Below, piece by piece: positions 1-10,692 of a DNA stretch of 64,000 nucleotides; within the stretch, counting starts at the first letter, position 1; each line of letters begins with the position of its first letter. The notes below the pieces were generated by a model, which worked only from the letters and a program-made list of their open reading frames with translations, was not told where the DNA came from and searched no databases. A program made the translations under genes and the position numbers. Source of the stretch: Gymnorhina tibicen (Eukaryota; Chordata; Aves; Passeriformes; Artamidae); the NCBI GenBank assembly GCA_013399875.1, contig VXAZ01003477.1, forward strand, positions 97,755 to 161,754. Reading direction: 5' to 3'.

Positions 1-1599
1 ATCACCACAGGAAGGCCATCCTTACTCCAAATTTCAGGTTTAACAGTAATAGCCATCAGTAAATGTGCCCAGAATCCTGTGGAACATAGTAGTGCACAGC
101 CATAACACCACTTGGGGCTAGGCAAGTATTTCAGAGATTGAAGATTATCAAACAGTTTTTCAGGACCTAGGTGTCATTTACTCATGTGTTTATATGGTCC
201 TTTTTGTTTCCTAACTAAAAAAGCCTCCACCATTTAGAAATGTTGTTTAAAACAGAGCGAGACCCTTCCCAGAACATTGTGTTTATGTATGAGTTAAAAA
301 AATCTGTCTAACACGCAAATGTTAAATGATACATTGAGTTATATGTGAAGCAATTATGTTTCTTTCTTGGAAGATGTACCAGTCCAAGTCTAAATAGTGT
401 CCCCACACAAATAACTTTGTCAATACCCGCTCTTTTGAAACAACCTTCCCCTCCTTTGTTTAGTGAGCCCCAACAGAATTAGAGCTCAGGAGTGATTATT
501 CACACTACATACACTATTAAAAGAACAAAGTTGTGGCCAGCTTGCAGACTTAATTTTGAGGACAGGCTCATACACCACTGAAGTGCAATTTACACAATAC
601 AGTTCACAATTTCAGAGGAAAAAAGAGGTATTTTTCATTCCATACTTTCCTGTACAGATGTGCCAAGATCAAATATTTCTACAAGTGTCGCAAGTACAAC
701 CTTTGTACAGAAAAAATCAGACTGAGATTGAGACCACCATAATCATTAACTAACAGCATCAGTACTACTACCAGTCTTAAACCACTCTAGCCAAGACAGT
801 GTCAAAACCAGACAGTTCCGCAAACATCCAGCTACAGGGCATTCCCAGGTTTAAAAAAAAAAAAAAAAAAAAAAGAAAAACAACATCTTATGCTTATGGA
901 GTCACTGACATTGCTTTAATACAAAAGGTAGAAAAACTGTAATTTTGGTGCTTTAAAGCAGTTCCATGATGAAGCCCTAAAATTCATCCAGAAAAATGAA
1001 GTCCTGGAGCATGCCTGTGTTTGCTTACTGGAGGTATACACAGTGGTAGTATTAACTTACCATGATGACTATCAGCTGACTGGTGGGATACACATTATCC
1101 ATTTCTGATATAAGCAATTTTTATGGATTATCCAGTATTGAAGATGTCTTCCTCCATGGCAACAGGTGCTGTGTATTGTGTCCTTTTCCTTCCGACTGAA
1201 AAGGATAAACCAGGCATATTTACCACTTGTATTTGGCTGCTGACACTGACAGTAACTCTGCCCAGGTCTGCTGGTGAAGATGCGAACAGAATCGTTTAGT
1301 CAGTGTACTGGCTCAGTCATGCCAGATCCACTGGAAGTAAGTCTGAAGTTCATTGCTAATAGTCTCCTTTGCTCCCTTTAAAGCACATTGCTATTTGCTG
1401 GCATTTTTGTCAGGTCATCAAGTAGTTACCCATATTGCAGTTCCTCATGCAAGTTGTCTCAAGAGAAGTTGGTATATCCAAAGAAGGACATAAGCAAGCT
1501 TAAGTGTAAGACAACAGCTGTAAGAACTTGTATTAAACTTTGCACTTGGGCCTCTAGTAGGTCACAAAACCAATGAACTACCATAAAAGGAAGTATTTC
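1..1599. other. Downstream flank of ZFAND5, no gene seen
   Basis: This is AT-rich sequence with only short chance frames (about 60-80 codons) and no recognisable protein. A 22-base A run begins at 853 (poly-T on the gene's strand). It could be further 3' UTR of a longer ZFAND5 transcript or the start of the intergenic space. By human gene order GDA would lie on this side, but I see none of it. Confidence 0.5.
853..880. repeat. Poly-A tract
   Basis: A run of 22 A is followed by G and five more A. I see no retroposon body directly upstream on the + strand, so it is best called a simple repeat. Confidence 0.85.
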
Positions 1600-1614
1600 C
1601 TTCTGTACATTATT

Positions 1615-1620
1615 TTTATT
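1615..1620 (-). terminator. Candidate ZFAND5 polyadenylation signal
   Basis: The + strand reads TTTATT, which is AATAAA on the gene's strand, within an A/T-rich run. T/G-rich sequence follows about 40-60 bases downstream in the gene's direction. It is the first canonical hexamer I noticed after the stop in a suitable setting. A weaker ATTAAA lies at 915-920 and could serve a longer transcript. Confidence 0.5.
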
Positions 1621-3132
1621 ATTTACATAATACAATATAGCATAGATGCGGGGTAGCTTATGTGCAATACATAAATATGAACTATCTGTACATGTTTGCA
1701 TATCTAATAACTCAGAAGTACAAAGTTAGAAGCGAAAACCTGACGCTTTTAATAGTGAAGTAAAAACCAAGACTGAACACTGGCAACAAAAATCAGGTCA
1801 GGAGTAGTGCCTTGTGTACGTATGTAACTATTTACAGATGAGAACAGGCATTACCACAACACTAGTCTAAACCGTATTTGTTTATATAAAAACACAAGTT
1901 TCGTACATCACAAAAACCCCTTCCATTATAACACAGAAGTGATATATATTACCAGACAAGCATCAGTGAAGAATACTGCCTTTTCTAGAGTTGTTATTGT
2001 ACAATGCCGTAGATAATGCAGCCCATGCAATACACCCAAGAACACTACAGTCCTATACCCAAGTACGATTAAAAATGATAAAGCAGCCCTCCAAGAGTGG
2101 TTCCAGCTACCACTTAAGTCTACAGCAGCCATGTTAGGTATGGTTTTCCATGCAGAACAGTGCAACTGTTACATTTAAAACTAGAAAAATTAACTCCTAA
2201 TATTCTTCTGAACTTGGAACACACAGAACATAAGTAGTACATGAATAATAAACTGCTCTAATACTTCAGCAACTTATTTAGACCTGTGTTGCTTGATAGA
2301 GATGCTGTGGTATGTCTAGAAACATTTGTAACTGTTTTTTGAAAACCAATCTTAACAATATTGTGCTACACAACATTTTTAGCTATGCAAGGAAAAGCAG
2401 ACAATTCCGTTGACATTTCCTTTGGGAACTTTTTTTTCAAGATTCTAAAGTTAATGTAATCTTTTTCAAAATAATTTCCTTCTCTAATCCATCTGATTTC
2501 TTCCACTTTTCTCAGTGCAGTTAAGTGACTTACATGTGGCATCGAAACTCATTTTACTGGGATGGTACACCCCTCTACACAGCTCACATTCTGCTGGAAA
2601 ACTAAAATGGAGTGTGGCAACTAAAAGTAGAATGAGATTTTAAATGATAGAAGTAGACTGCCAACTGTTTTGATGTATCCTTCTCCAAAACAGGCATATA
2701 ACATTAGCCAAACATTAAATACCTCATGCACATCTCCAAAGGCAGAGCTACTGCACACATGCAGATTGCATACATCTGTTTGGCACATGTGAACTAGAGT
2801 CTGTCCTCTGTGCATGTGTATTCCTTTGCAGGTTTCTGATTATCCATCTATTCTGGGGAGGGCATATATATTTTCAAGGGCTGTATCTATCCAATTCTGC
2901 CTGTAACAAACACCCGAACATTTGAAATACCATTTAGACAGACAGGACTAGAAGTAAAACTTTGGAAAACAAAGGAAAATGACCATGCACCTGCTCTTTT
3001 CATGTTTTTTTATGTATTGAAAAAAAAAGCCCCACAAAAAGTNACCATGCACCTCCTCTTTTCATGTTTTTTTATGTATTGAAAAAAAAAGCCCCACAAA
3101 AAGTCAGTCAGTCTTTTCATAAGCACATTAAT

Positions 3133-3281
3133 TTATATTCTCTGAATTTTTTCAGCCACCACAACTGGATTCTCTTTTCTGATTTTTGCTGCAGCTTCTG
3201 CTTTGTAATCATATGGACAGTTATGCTTGTCAGAATAACGGTGAAGTCCACAAAATAGGTTTCCACATCGGCAGTCAAATC
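3133..3281 (-). pseudogene. ZFAND5: Redundant copy of ZFAND5 terminal exon (assembly artefact)
   Basis: This copy of the last coding exon reads the same as 3804-3952, including the stop codon at 3133-3135. It sits in a 603-base block (3044-3646) bounded by single Ns at 3043 and 3647, and every base lines up with 3715-4317 at a constant offset of 671. The only difference I see is at 3055 (C against G at 3726), 12 bases from the block's edge, as expected from a poor contig end. I infer an unmerged overlapping contig rather than a biological duplication. It should not be annotated as a second exon. Confidence 0.9.
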
Positions 3282-3527
3282 CTGTACACAGAAGAAGAAG
3301 CAACATTACTAGGAAGATTAGTTTTTAATTAAGGTGTTAATTAAGGGTGCAGTCACTACAAAGGGGATATGTTTGTCTACTATGACATAAAAAATAAATG
3401 GCTGTAGTAAGTTTTTTGAATTCTGAAGAAGCTGATAAGGTTAACAGAACACATACCTCATCAAGTTTAATCTAGCAAGAGGTAACTCATCATGCAAATT
3501 TGTTTAAAATTGACAGTGTTCTCATAC

Positions 3528-3646
3528 CTGTAAGGCCAACCTTCTTCCTGCACATGAAACATCTGTTCTTCTTTGGTTTTGGCAACTCAGCACCTCTCTC
3601 TTCACTCTCTGAAGTACCAGGCTGAGAAACTGATGGGCTTGGTTGA
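3528..3646 (-). pseudogene. ZFAND5: Redundant truncated copy of ZFAND5 exon 4 (assembly artefact)
   Basis: These 119 bases repeat exon 4 (4199-4324). The copy lacks the first seven transcribed bases and the splice acceptor, because the block is cut by the N at 3647. The break falls inside the exon, which is hard to explain as a functional rearrangement and easy to explain as a contig end. Confidence 0.9.
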
Positions 3647-3803
3647 NCGAACATTTGAAATACCATTTAGACAGACAGGACTAGAAGTAAAACTTTGGAA
3701 AACAAAGGAAAATGACCATGCACCTGCTCTTTTCATGTTTTTTTATGTATTGAAAAAAAAAGCCCCACAAAAAGTCAGTCAGTCTTTTCATAAGCACATT
3801 AAT

Positions 3804-3952
3804 TTATATTCTCTGAATTTTTTCAGCCACCACAACTGGATTCTCTTTTCTGATTTTTGCTGCAGCTTCTGCTTTGTAATCATATGGACAGTTATGCTTG
3901 TCAGAATAACGGTGAAGTCCACAAAATAGGTTTCCACATCGGCAGTCAAATC
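3804..3952 (-). CDS. ZFAND5: ZFAND5 coding exon 5 (AN1 finger and C-terminus, complete copy)
   Basis: This is the terminal coding exon: 149 bases ending in TAA at 3804-3806. It encodes the rest of the AN1 finger, with C166, C168, C173, H176, H182 and C184, and then the family C-terminus ending [11 protein letters not shown]. In this family the AN1 finger has been linked to proteasome binding, and AN1 domains use two zinc ions held by Cys and His. The acceptor is ctgtgtacag|GATTTG, splitting a glycine codon with exon 4. This copy is contiguous with the complete exon 4, so I take it as the true one. The + strand open frame here (3573-3929) is only a shadow of this exon. Confidence 0.97.
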
Positions 3953-4198
3953 CTGTACACAGAAGAAGAAGCAACATTACTAGGAAGATTAGTTTTTAAT
4001 TAAGGTGTTAATTAAGGGTGCAGTCACTACAAAGGGGATATGTTTGTCTACTATGACATAAAAAATAAATGGCTGTAGTAAGTTTTTTGAATTCTGAAGA
4101 AGCTGATAAGGTTAACAGAACACATACCTCATCAAGTTTAATCTAGCAAGAGGTAACTCATCATGCAAATTTGTTTAAAATTGACAGTGTTCTCATAC

Positions 4199-4324
4199 CT
4201 GTAAGGCCAACCTTCTTCCTGCACATGAAACATCTGTTCTTCTTTGGTTTTGGCAACTCAGCACCTCTCTCTTCACTCTCTGAAGTACCAGGCTGAGAAA
4301 CTGATGGGCTTGGTTGAGTAACAA
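4199..4324 (-). CDS. ZFAND5: ZFAND5 coding exon 4 (start of AN1 finger)
   Basis: This 126-base exon encodes residues 121-163: [20 protein letters not shown], then [20 protein letters not shown] and LTG. It supplies the first two zinc ligands of the AN1 finger, C152 and C155, and the basic PKPKKNR stretch before it. The acceptor is gctttaacag|TTGTT and the donor CTTACAG|GTATGAG. The intron that follows is only 246 bp. Most of this exon also appears at 3528-3646 because of unmerged contig ends; the copy here is the complete one. Confidence 0.97.
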
Positions 4325-7149
4325 CTGTTAAAGCAAGCAAAGAAAATAAGGGTGACATTTGCTTTTTTTTGACTTCACTAGCTATTCAGTAGTATGCATA
4401 CATTAAGGATTAATTCACTCACTAAGACCCTGACATCTGTTGTTTAAAGTACTACATAGACTAAAAATGTGAATAAGAAAGAAGGATTTTTAGGTACTTT
4501 ACTCATGCCTTCCGAGTCTACTTGAGACAATCAGATTTTTCCCCATACTTCTACCAGCTAGAAAATATATGGCACTTATTCATCATACCTATACAGACTT
4601 GAAAAGCATGACAGTAATTCCATGTACACATTTTATCTTTAAATAAATCATATGATCAAGTAACATTTAATCTAAAACAGTAACAATACTGTCAGAGCTG
4701 AAGTTGCTGAACAGAGATACCTCTGTAGGAAATATAACTAACAGGAACATATTTTAGAAAAAAATGAAATTCAGTGATCTGTTACTGCCATAGTACTGGG
4801 TTGTTTTGCCACTACTGCAGTGAAGTCAGGTTTCTAAAGCAGTTCACCAAGGCAGCAGCTAGGAAGCTGCTAATTCTGTGACAGATCCAGAACACAGTTA
4901 CAAAACACACAGTTCAAAAGAGCCCCCATTTAAATAACAAAGTACAGATTTGCATTGCATCGCTACATTTTTTGTAGTTTATTCCGTTTTAGTGTTCAAG
5001 CAGGTATTGTCAAAATGAATACTTTCTCAATTGCCTCTTTATACATCTTTAGAACATCTTTAGACACAGCTACTTTATTGAAAAAAAGGGTTTCCCCCTT
5101 TTTTTATCAATTAAAATTTAATTTTTTTAATTGATATCCTCTTCATACCCAAAACTGGAAGTAAGGAAAGCTGAGATGCACTTGTACACAACTCTAATAC
5201 CTGCTCGTGGCACAAGTTTACTGAACATTCCCAGCGTATGGTAACTTCTATCATAACATCTATTAACTACAGAATGCACTTCAGAATAAATGGAGTATAT
5301 AAGCCTCAAGGACTTATTTGCAATCAACTTCATAAAAATATGGTTTGTTAGGCGAGATTCCTTTGAATCAGTACTTGTTTTTTAAAATTGTGTTTGCATT
5401 GTCATTCAAAGGTATTCTAAAAACACCCAGAAAACTTCACAATTCACCCTACAAAAAGAAAGGCCTCAGGCAAGACGTCATAATCTAAACAAGATCTATA
5501 AGCAACAAACTCTCAGAAGTAAGAAGGAACAAGTGCTCATCACCAAAAAATTTCATGCAGTAAATAAAGCAAATGGTTGCTAGTATTTTCTTACACTTCT
5601 ACATTATAGCAACAGTCCTAATGAACAGCCAAGCTCATTTACAACCTGGATTTTTTGTCAAATCACAGATATTTTTTTAATATATTTTTTTGTTTGTGAA
5701 AACAGTTCGATTTCATGAACATTTCTTCAAGATGAACTTGTCTTTAAATCAGTGTTCAGTACCAGTTTGTCTACTAGAGAGCCTGTGCCTGAAAACTGGC
5801 TTAACAACCAGCAATATCACAAACTGAGTGTATCTGCTGGATGTTATATGCCTTGGCTAACAGCCACCAACTATGGCCTTAAACAAAAATAAAAAGATCA
5901 AACACCTTCAAAAGCATGATCAAATCCCCTTTTTAAGATTTGTTATACTGCTAGTTTGTTTCAAAATGAAATGCTAATTGTAAGCCAAGACAGATAAATA
6001 AGAGGAACCAGAAACACGCACATTGCAATTTGGTGAGTAGTTAGCTATGGGAAAACTTCATCTACATCAAACCAACTTAAAAACTGAGCCCTGGGAGCAT
6101 GCATGCTGTTCAATCATATGCAAAAGAAAATGTAGAGGGGGGCAAATCAACAGTGACATGAAGTCACTCACAACATACACTAAGAGAAAATGAAAAGAGA
6201 ATCATTTATATTACTGCCTAACACGTATCAACAAGGAAGCAAAAATGAAAACAGCAACTTCCCAGGAATTACAAAGATCAAGAGACAGCCTAGTAGATCA
6301 CCTTAACACAAAACAAAGCCTCTGAGAACAAATTCATCTTGGGCAAATGTTACCCATTATTACAGGTACACTTCCATCTTTGCATCAAGAAACTGCAACA
6401 ATGGCAGCCCACAACCTGTACAGTGATGAAAGTGATCCTAAGAAACTGCAGCAGCACATTTCCTGAAAGGGCTGTTGAACAGGATCCTTCCCCCACAACT
6501 AAAACATCTTCCAAGGAAGAAAAGCAGTACACAACATGCAGTAGTGGTCACTAAAAGGTACCAAGTCAAGAGGGGACATAGTCCAAACTAAAATGTTTCA
6601 TTCATTACTTTCCATGAACAAAGGATTCTCCTATTATTTTAGGACAGCAGATTTTAGTCTGATTGGTTTTTATGATGTTAAATGTTCATAAATGTGCTTC
6701 TGAGTAATGGCTAGGACAGAAGAAAAAGCCGCCTATCCTGCCCCCTAAAGCTCAGAACAAAACTCCTTTTTCTTCAACCTGTAGATGAAAAGTATCGAAA
6801 ATTGCAGTTGTTCTGCCACGACATCAGGAGCCCATCTAAATCAAAACAGTGTTCTTACAACTGCTTGTTACAAAAGGCTTCCTCTAATACAAAAGACAAA
6901 TCCAACTGGGAAGCACAATTCCAGTCCTCAAGATATTAAATTGAATTCATGTAAGAAATCACACAGTGTTAATCAAAGTGCTCTAAATGATTTCTGTATC
7001 ACCACAGAACAGGTAGCTGAAAAAATGCTGACAGATGGAAAATAGTGGTTACTGGTACCTCTAGACCTGGTTCCTCAGTAACTGTGTTCAGATGAAGCAA
7101 ACTCCTCACCACTAAAACACCTCACCACCGCAAGAGCTCCTACTGGCAT

Positions 7150-8095
7150 GCATGCACTCTCTCATCCTGATCTCCAAACTGGAGAAACAAGGATTTGAAG
7201 GATGGACTATGTGGTGGATAAGGAATTTACTGGATAGATGCAGCCAGAGAGGTGTGGTCAATGGCTCTATGTCTAAGTGGAGACTGGTGATGAGTGGTGT
7301 CCCTCAGGGCTCTGTCTTAGGACCCCTGCTCTTGAATATCTTCATCAGTTATACAGTGAGATTAAGTGCACCCTCAGCACTTAAGGGGAGGGGATGACAG
7401 ACAGGGAGATCTGGACAAACTTGAGAACTGGGCTCATGAGAACTCACACAGTTCAACAAGTCCAAGTGCAAGGTGCTGCACCTGGGTTGGAATAATCCCA
7501 GGCATGAGGACACGAAGAGTGTGGCTCACTGAGATAACTCCCACAGAGAAGGACTTGTGGATTCTTCTGGATGAAAAACTGGACATGAGCTAGGAATGTG
7601 TGCTGGCAGCCCAGAAAGCCAACTGCATTCAAACAGGAGTCAGAACATCAAGGGAGGGGATTCTGTCCATCTATTCTGCTCCTGTCAGACCCCACCTGGA
7701 GTGCTGAATCCAGCTCTGAGGTCCTCAGCACAGGAAAGATGTGAATCTGTTGGGTAAACACCAGAGGAGGGCCACAAAGATGCTCAGGGGGCTGAAGCAC
7801 CACTCCTATGAAGACAGGCTGAGAGAGATGGGCTTGTTTAGCATGGAGATGACAAGGCTCTGGGAATACCTTATTGAAGCCTTCCAAGCTTACAGGGCTT
7901 ATAAAACAGGGATAGATTTATACATGGAAAGATAGTGATAGGACCAGGGGAAACACTTCTGAATTACGAGAGAGAATTATATTAGATGGTAGGCCGAAAT
8001 TCTTTACTTTGTGAGTAGTGATGCACAGGAACAGAGGGGCTGGAATGAGATGATGCATAAAGCCCTTTCCAACCCAAACAGTTCTATGGTTCTGT
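7150..8095 (+). mobile_element. CR1 LINE fragment, 3' part of the reverse transcriptase and tail
   Basis: Translation at 7152-7397 shows decayed CR1 reverse transcriptase, including [20 protein letters not shown] and then [11 protein letters not shown], a conserved RT block. Downstream nucleotides carry typical CR1 3' wording (aagtccaagtgcaaggtgct, ggagggccacaaagatgctc) and end at the diagnostic ttctatggttctg tail at about 8082-8095. An internal piece seems missing near 7350-7390, where the RT frame ends and the 3' region begins. It is a dead 5'-truncated copy, antisense within ZFAND5 intron 4. Confidence 0.93.
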
Positions 8096-9138
8096 ACAGC
8101 CTTCTCCAACACCTTGGTCATGTCCCTTCCCGTCTCTGGTTCAAGACCTGTAAAGATTTACTTCACTTGAATTTTACCAGATCAGCTCTCCTACTACAAT
8201 GCAAAAAACTTTAGGAACAAGTGATTTTCAGAACTGGGCAGGCTTTTATTAACTAGTATTTTGGTCTTAAATGATTGCCTGTAGGCACTATAAGATGCAT
8301 TACCATCATGCCCAAGGATGACTATCATCCTAGCAAATTAATGATAAATACTAACATAATCCTAGTACTGGAGGTGGATGCCTGAAAAACTCCACAGAAA
8401 TAGAGGCATTTCATCCTGAATTTGGGAAAATTTCCTTCATGTGTAGCCTAAAGATAAGATGCATGAGGAGCAGAAAGGCCACTGATGGAACCAGTTAGCC
8501 ACACGACAAAGTACAACAGCTACTCAACCTACATGCAGAAAGGTTCTACAAACTGCAGAATAAAGTACTTCTCAGAGCCTAAATTATTAAATCACGACTA
8601 CATCACATTGTCACTCAAAAGCCACTCTTAAGAAAAGAATGTTCAAAGCTCTAAGTAGTTTTTCTTATATAAAATGGTATGGCTGCTTCAAAAAAAGCAC
8701 GTGTATTATCAGTATTACAGAGATTTCACACTGGGAAGGAATGAATACGATGTTGAAAAAAACATGCTGAAAATAAATCAGTACTATTTTCTAACATTCC
8801 CCATATCAGAAGTGACCAGAAAGGGATTCAAAAGTAACAAAGTTTTCAGAAACTTCTCTGACTAAAGAAAACTTCACCAAAATAAGATCTAAACACCTTA
8901 AACTGCAAGGATAACGGGCACAAATTCTTGAAAGCATAGGAAAAAAAAATGATTTAAGGATTGTGACTTGATCAAGATAACTGCCAACTCCCACCACTAA
9001 AGAAATGGAAAAAACAAAACAAGAGAGAGAAAAGGTAAACTCAGAAGTCATCCAAAAGATGTTAGATGCACTTCTGTAGTTCTGGAGCTGAAACAACAGT
9101 AGCAGTAGTAGTAAAAGCACTAAAAACAATACCATTTT

Positions 9139-9813
9139 TACACTGCAGCCAATACCCTGCTGGCTCCAGGACAGACGTGTTGCTGGCCAAGGCTGGGCCA
9201 ATCAGAAATGATGGTAATGGGTCACTCTTCCACGGGTGGTCCCAGGCTGGAGAAGCTTGTCCTTGAAGGACTGCACCCATGGAAGAGTGACCCACACTGA
9301 AGCAGTTTGAGGGGTGCTGTTGCCCATGGGATGGACTCACATTGCAGCAGTTCTCAGGGAGCTGCTGCTCGTGAAATAGACTCATGTCTGAGAAGTTAAT
9401 GGAGAACTCTCTTCAGTGGGAGGTACCCCATGGTGCAGCAAGGGAACAGCTCCTCTCCCTGACCAGGAGGAGCCTGAGGTGATGAACTGACCACAACCCC
9501 CATTCCCTGGCTCCTGCACTGCGGGGGTAGGAGGTACAGCTGGAAGGAGGGAGGAATGGGGGGAAGGTGTTTTTAAGGTCTATTTTTACTTCTCACGATC
9601 CTGTTCTGAATTTGTTAGTGTAACAAATCTGTTTCATATCTCTAACTAGAACCTGTTTTGCCCACAATGGTATTTAATGAGGGATCTCTCCCAGTCCTTA
9701 TCTTAAACCACGAACCCTTAGTTAAATTTTCTCTCCTCTGTCCAGCTGCAGAGGAGAGCGAGTGAGCAGCTATGCTGGGGTGCCTGGAATCTGGCTCAGG
9801 TCAACCCATGACA
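9139..9813 (+). mobile_element. LTR fragment, passerine ERVL-like family A (copy 1)
   Basis: It shares long stretches with copies at 10165-10692, 38606-39486 and 58284-58825. Common pieces are the ggccaaggctgggccaatca start block, the gtccttgaaggactgcaccc block, the tttttaaggtct block and an end reading like gaatctggctcaggtcaaccc. The orientation follows the AATAAA-bearing side of copy 2. The 5' part is truncated, and it lies antisense in ZFAND5 intron 4. I recognise this wording from passerine LTRs; the ERVL class is from memory and less sure than the LTR call. Confidence 0.75.
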
Positions 9814-10164
9814 AGTGGTTACTATTAACTCAACTCTATTTCTTTTACACATCTTTTATTTCCATTTGAGTATTTCCTGAAATAATAATAAACCAAACAG
9901 AAGGGGATCCAACATGCTTCACCAATGTGGTAGATATATTGCTCTGATAGTGTAACACATAGAAAAGAAAGAAGTCCATTAAATTTTGCATTTAATTCCT
10001 GCAACTCAACAGGGCAAAAAAGGAACTATGAATCATATTTCTAGAATACTTTGGGTATAGTCTGTCTTCAATCCTTAAAAAGTGTAAAAGCTTATCAAAA
10101 TCCTATAAAATTTGTTTTTTAAATAGCACCCATTTATGAATTTGAGGACATAAAGGTCCCCCTG

Positions 10165-10692
10165 TGGGAGACCCATGCTCGAGCAGCCTGTCCTTGAAGG
10201 ACTGCACCCCATGAAGAGTGACCCACGCAGGAGTTTATGGAGAACTGTTGCTCATAAGATGGACTCACGCTGGTGAAGTTCAAGGGGAACAATCTCCTGT
10301 GGGAGGGACCCCACTCTGGAGCAGGGTAAAGACTCCTCTCCCTGAGCAGCAGCAGAAATGTGTCATGAACTGACCATAACCCCCATTCCCCCCGTCCCTG
10401 TGAGCCAGTGGGGAAGAAGGTAGAGCTAGGAAGGAGGGAGACATGAGGTGAAAGCTTTTTTAAGGTCTGGTTTTACTTCTCATTATCCTGCTCTGATTTT
10501 ATTAATAATAAACTCCGTATTTCTAATTCAGGTCTGTTTTGCCCGTGATGGTATTTGGTGAGTGATCTCTCCCCATCCTTATCTCAAGCCATGACCCCTC
10601 ATTTTATCTTCTCTCCCCTGTACAGCTGTGGAGGAGAGTGTGAGAGAGGCTTTGGTGGGTGCCTGGCTTCCAGTCAGAGTCAGCCCACTACA
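10165..10692 (+). mobile_element. LTR fragment, family A (copy 2)
   Basis: This second copy begins about 350 bp after the first, in the same orientation, and starts inside the LTR near gagacccatgctcgagcagc. It keeps the polyadenylation hexamer AATAAA at 10507-10512 and ends near 10692 with cagcccactaca. Two same-direction truncated copies this close could be separate insertions or the remains of one rearranged element. Confidence 0.75.

Larger units (their letters stand above)
2915..3647. repeat. 733-bp false duplication at single-N contig joins
   Basis: Three contigs seem to meet here. The first ends at 3042, and its last 128 bases (2915-3042) equal 3648-3775 at offset 733. The second is 3044-3646 and equals 3715-4317 at offset 671. 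The third starts at 3648. Removing 2915-3647 gives one continuous sequence with a normal ZFAND5 3' end. A real tandem duplication would not be expected to place an unknown base exactly at both junctions. Confidence 0.92.
1600..3803 (-). other. ZFAND5: ZFAND5 3' UTR (inferred)
   Basis: This is the stretch downstream of the stop codon on the minus strand, excluding the artefactual 2915-3647. The true 3' UTR would then be about 1.47 kb, which fits the long 3' UTR I remember for mammalian ZFAND5. It is AT-rich, and its open frames are short and resemble nothing. The end point depends on the polyadenylation signal at 1615-1620; a longer form reaching into 1-1600 is possible. Confidence 0.6.

Noticed and set aside
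3064..3929. Identical + strand frames starting MFFYVLKKKAPQKVSQS
   Set aside because: They are the reverse shadow of the ZFAND5 terminal exon and its 3' UTR, doubled by the assembly artefact.
8806..9385. Minus frames of 131 and 107 codons
   Set aside because: They cross unique intron and an LTR fragment on the antisense strand; the sequence is repeat-derived.
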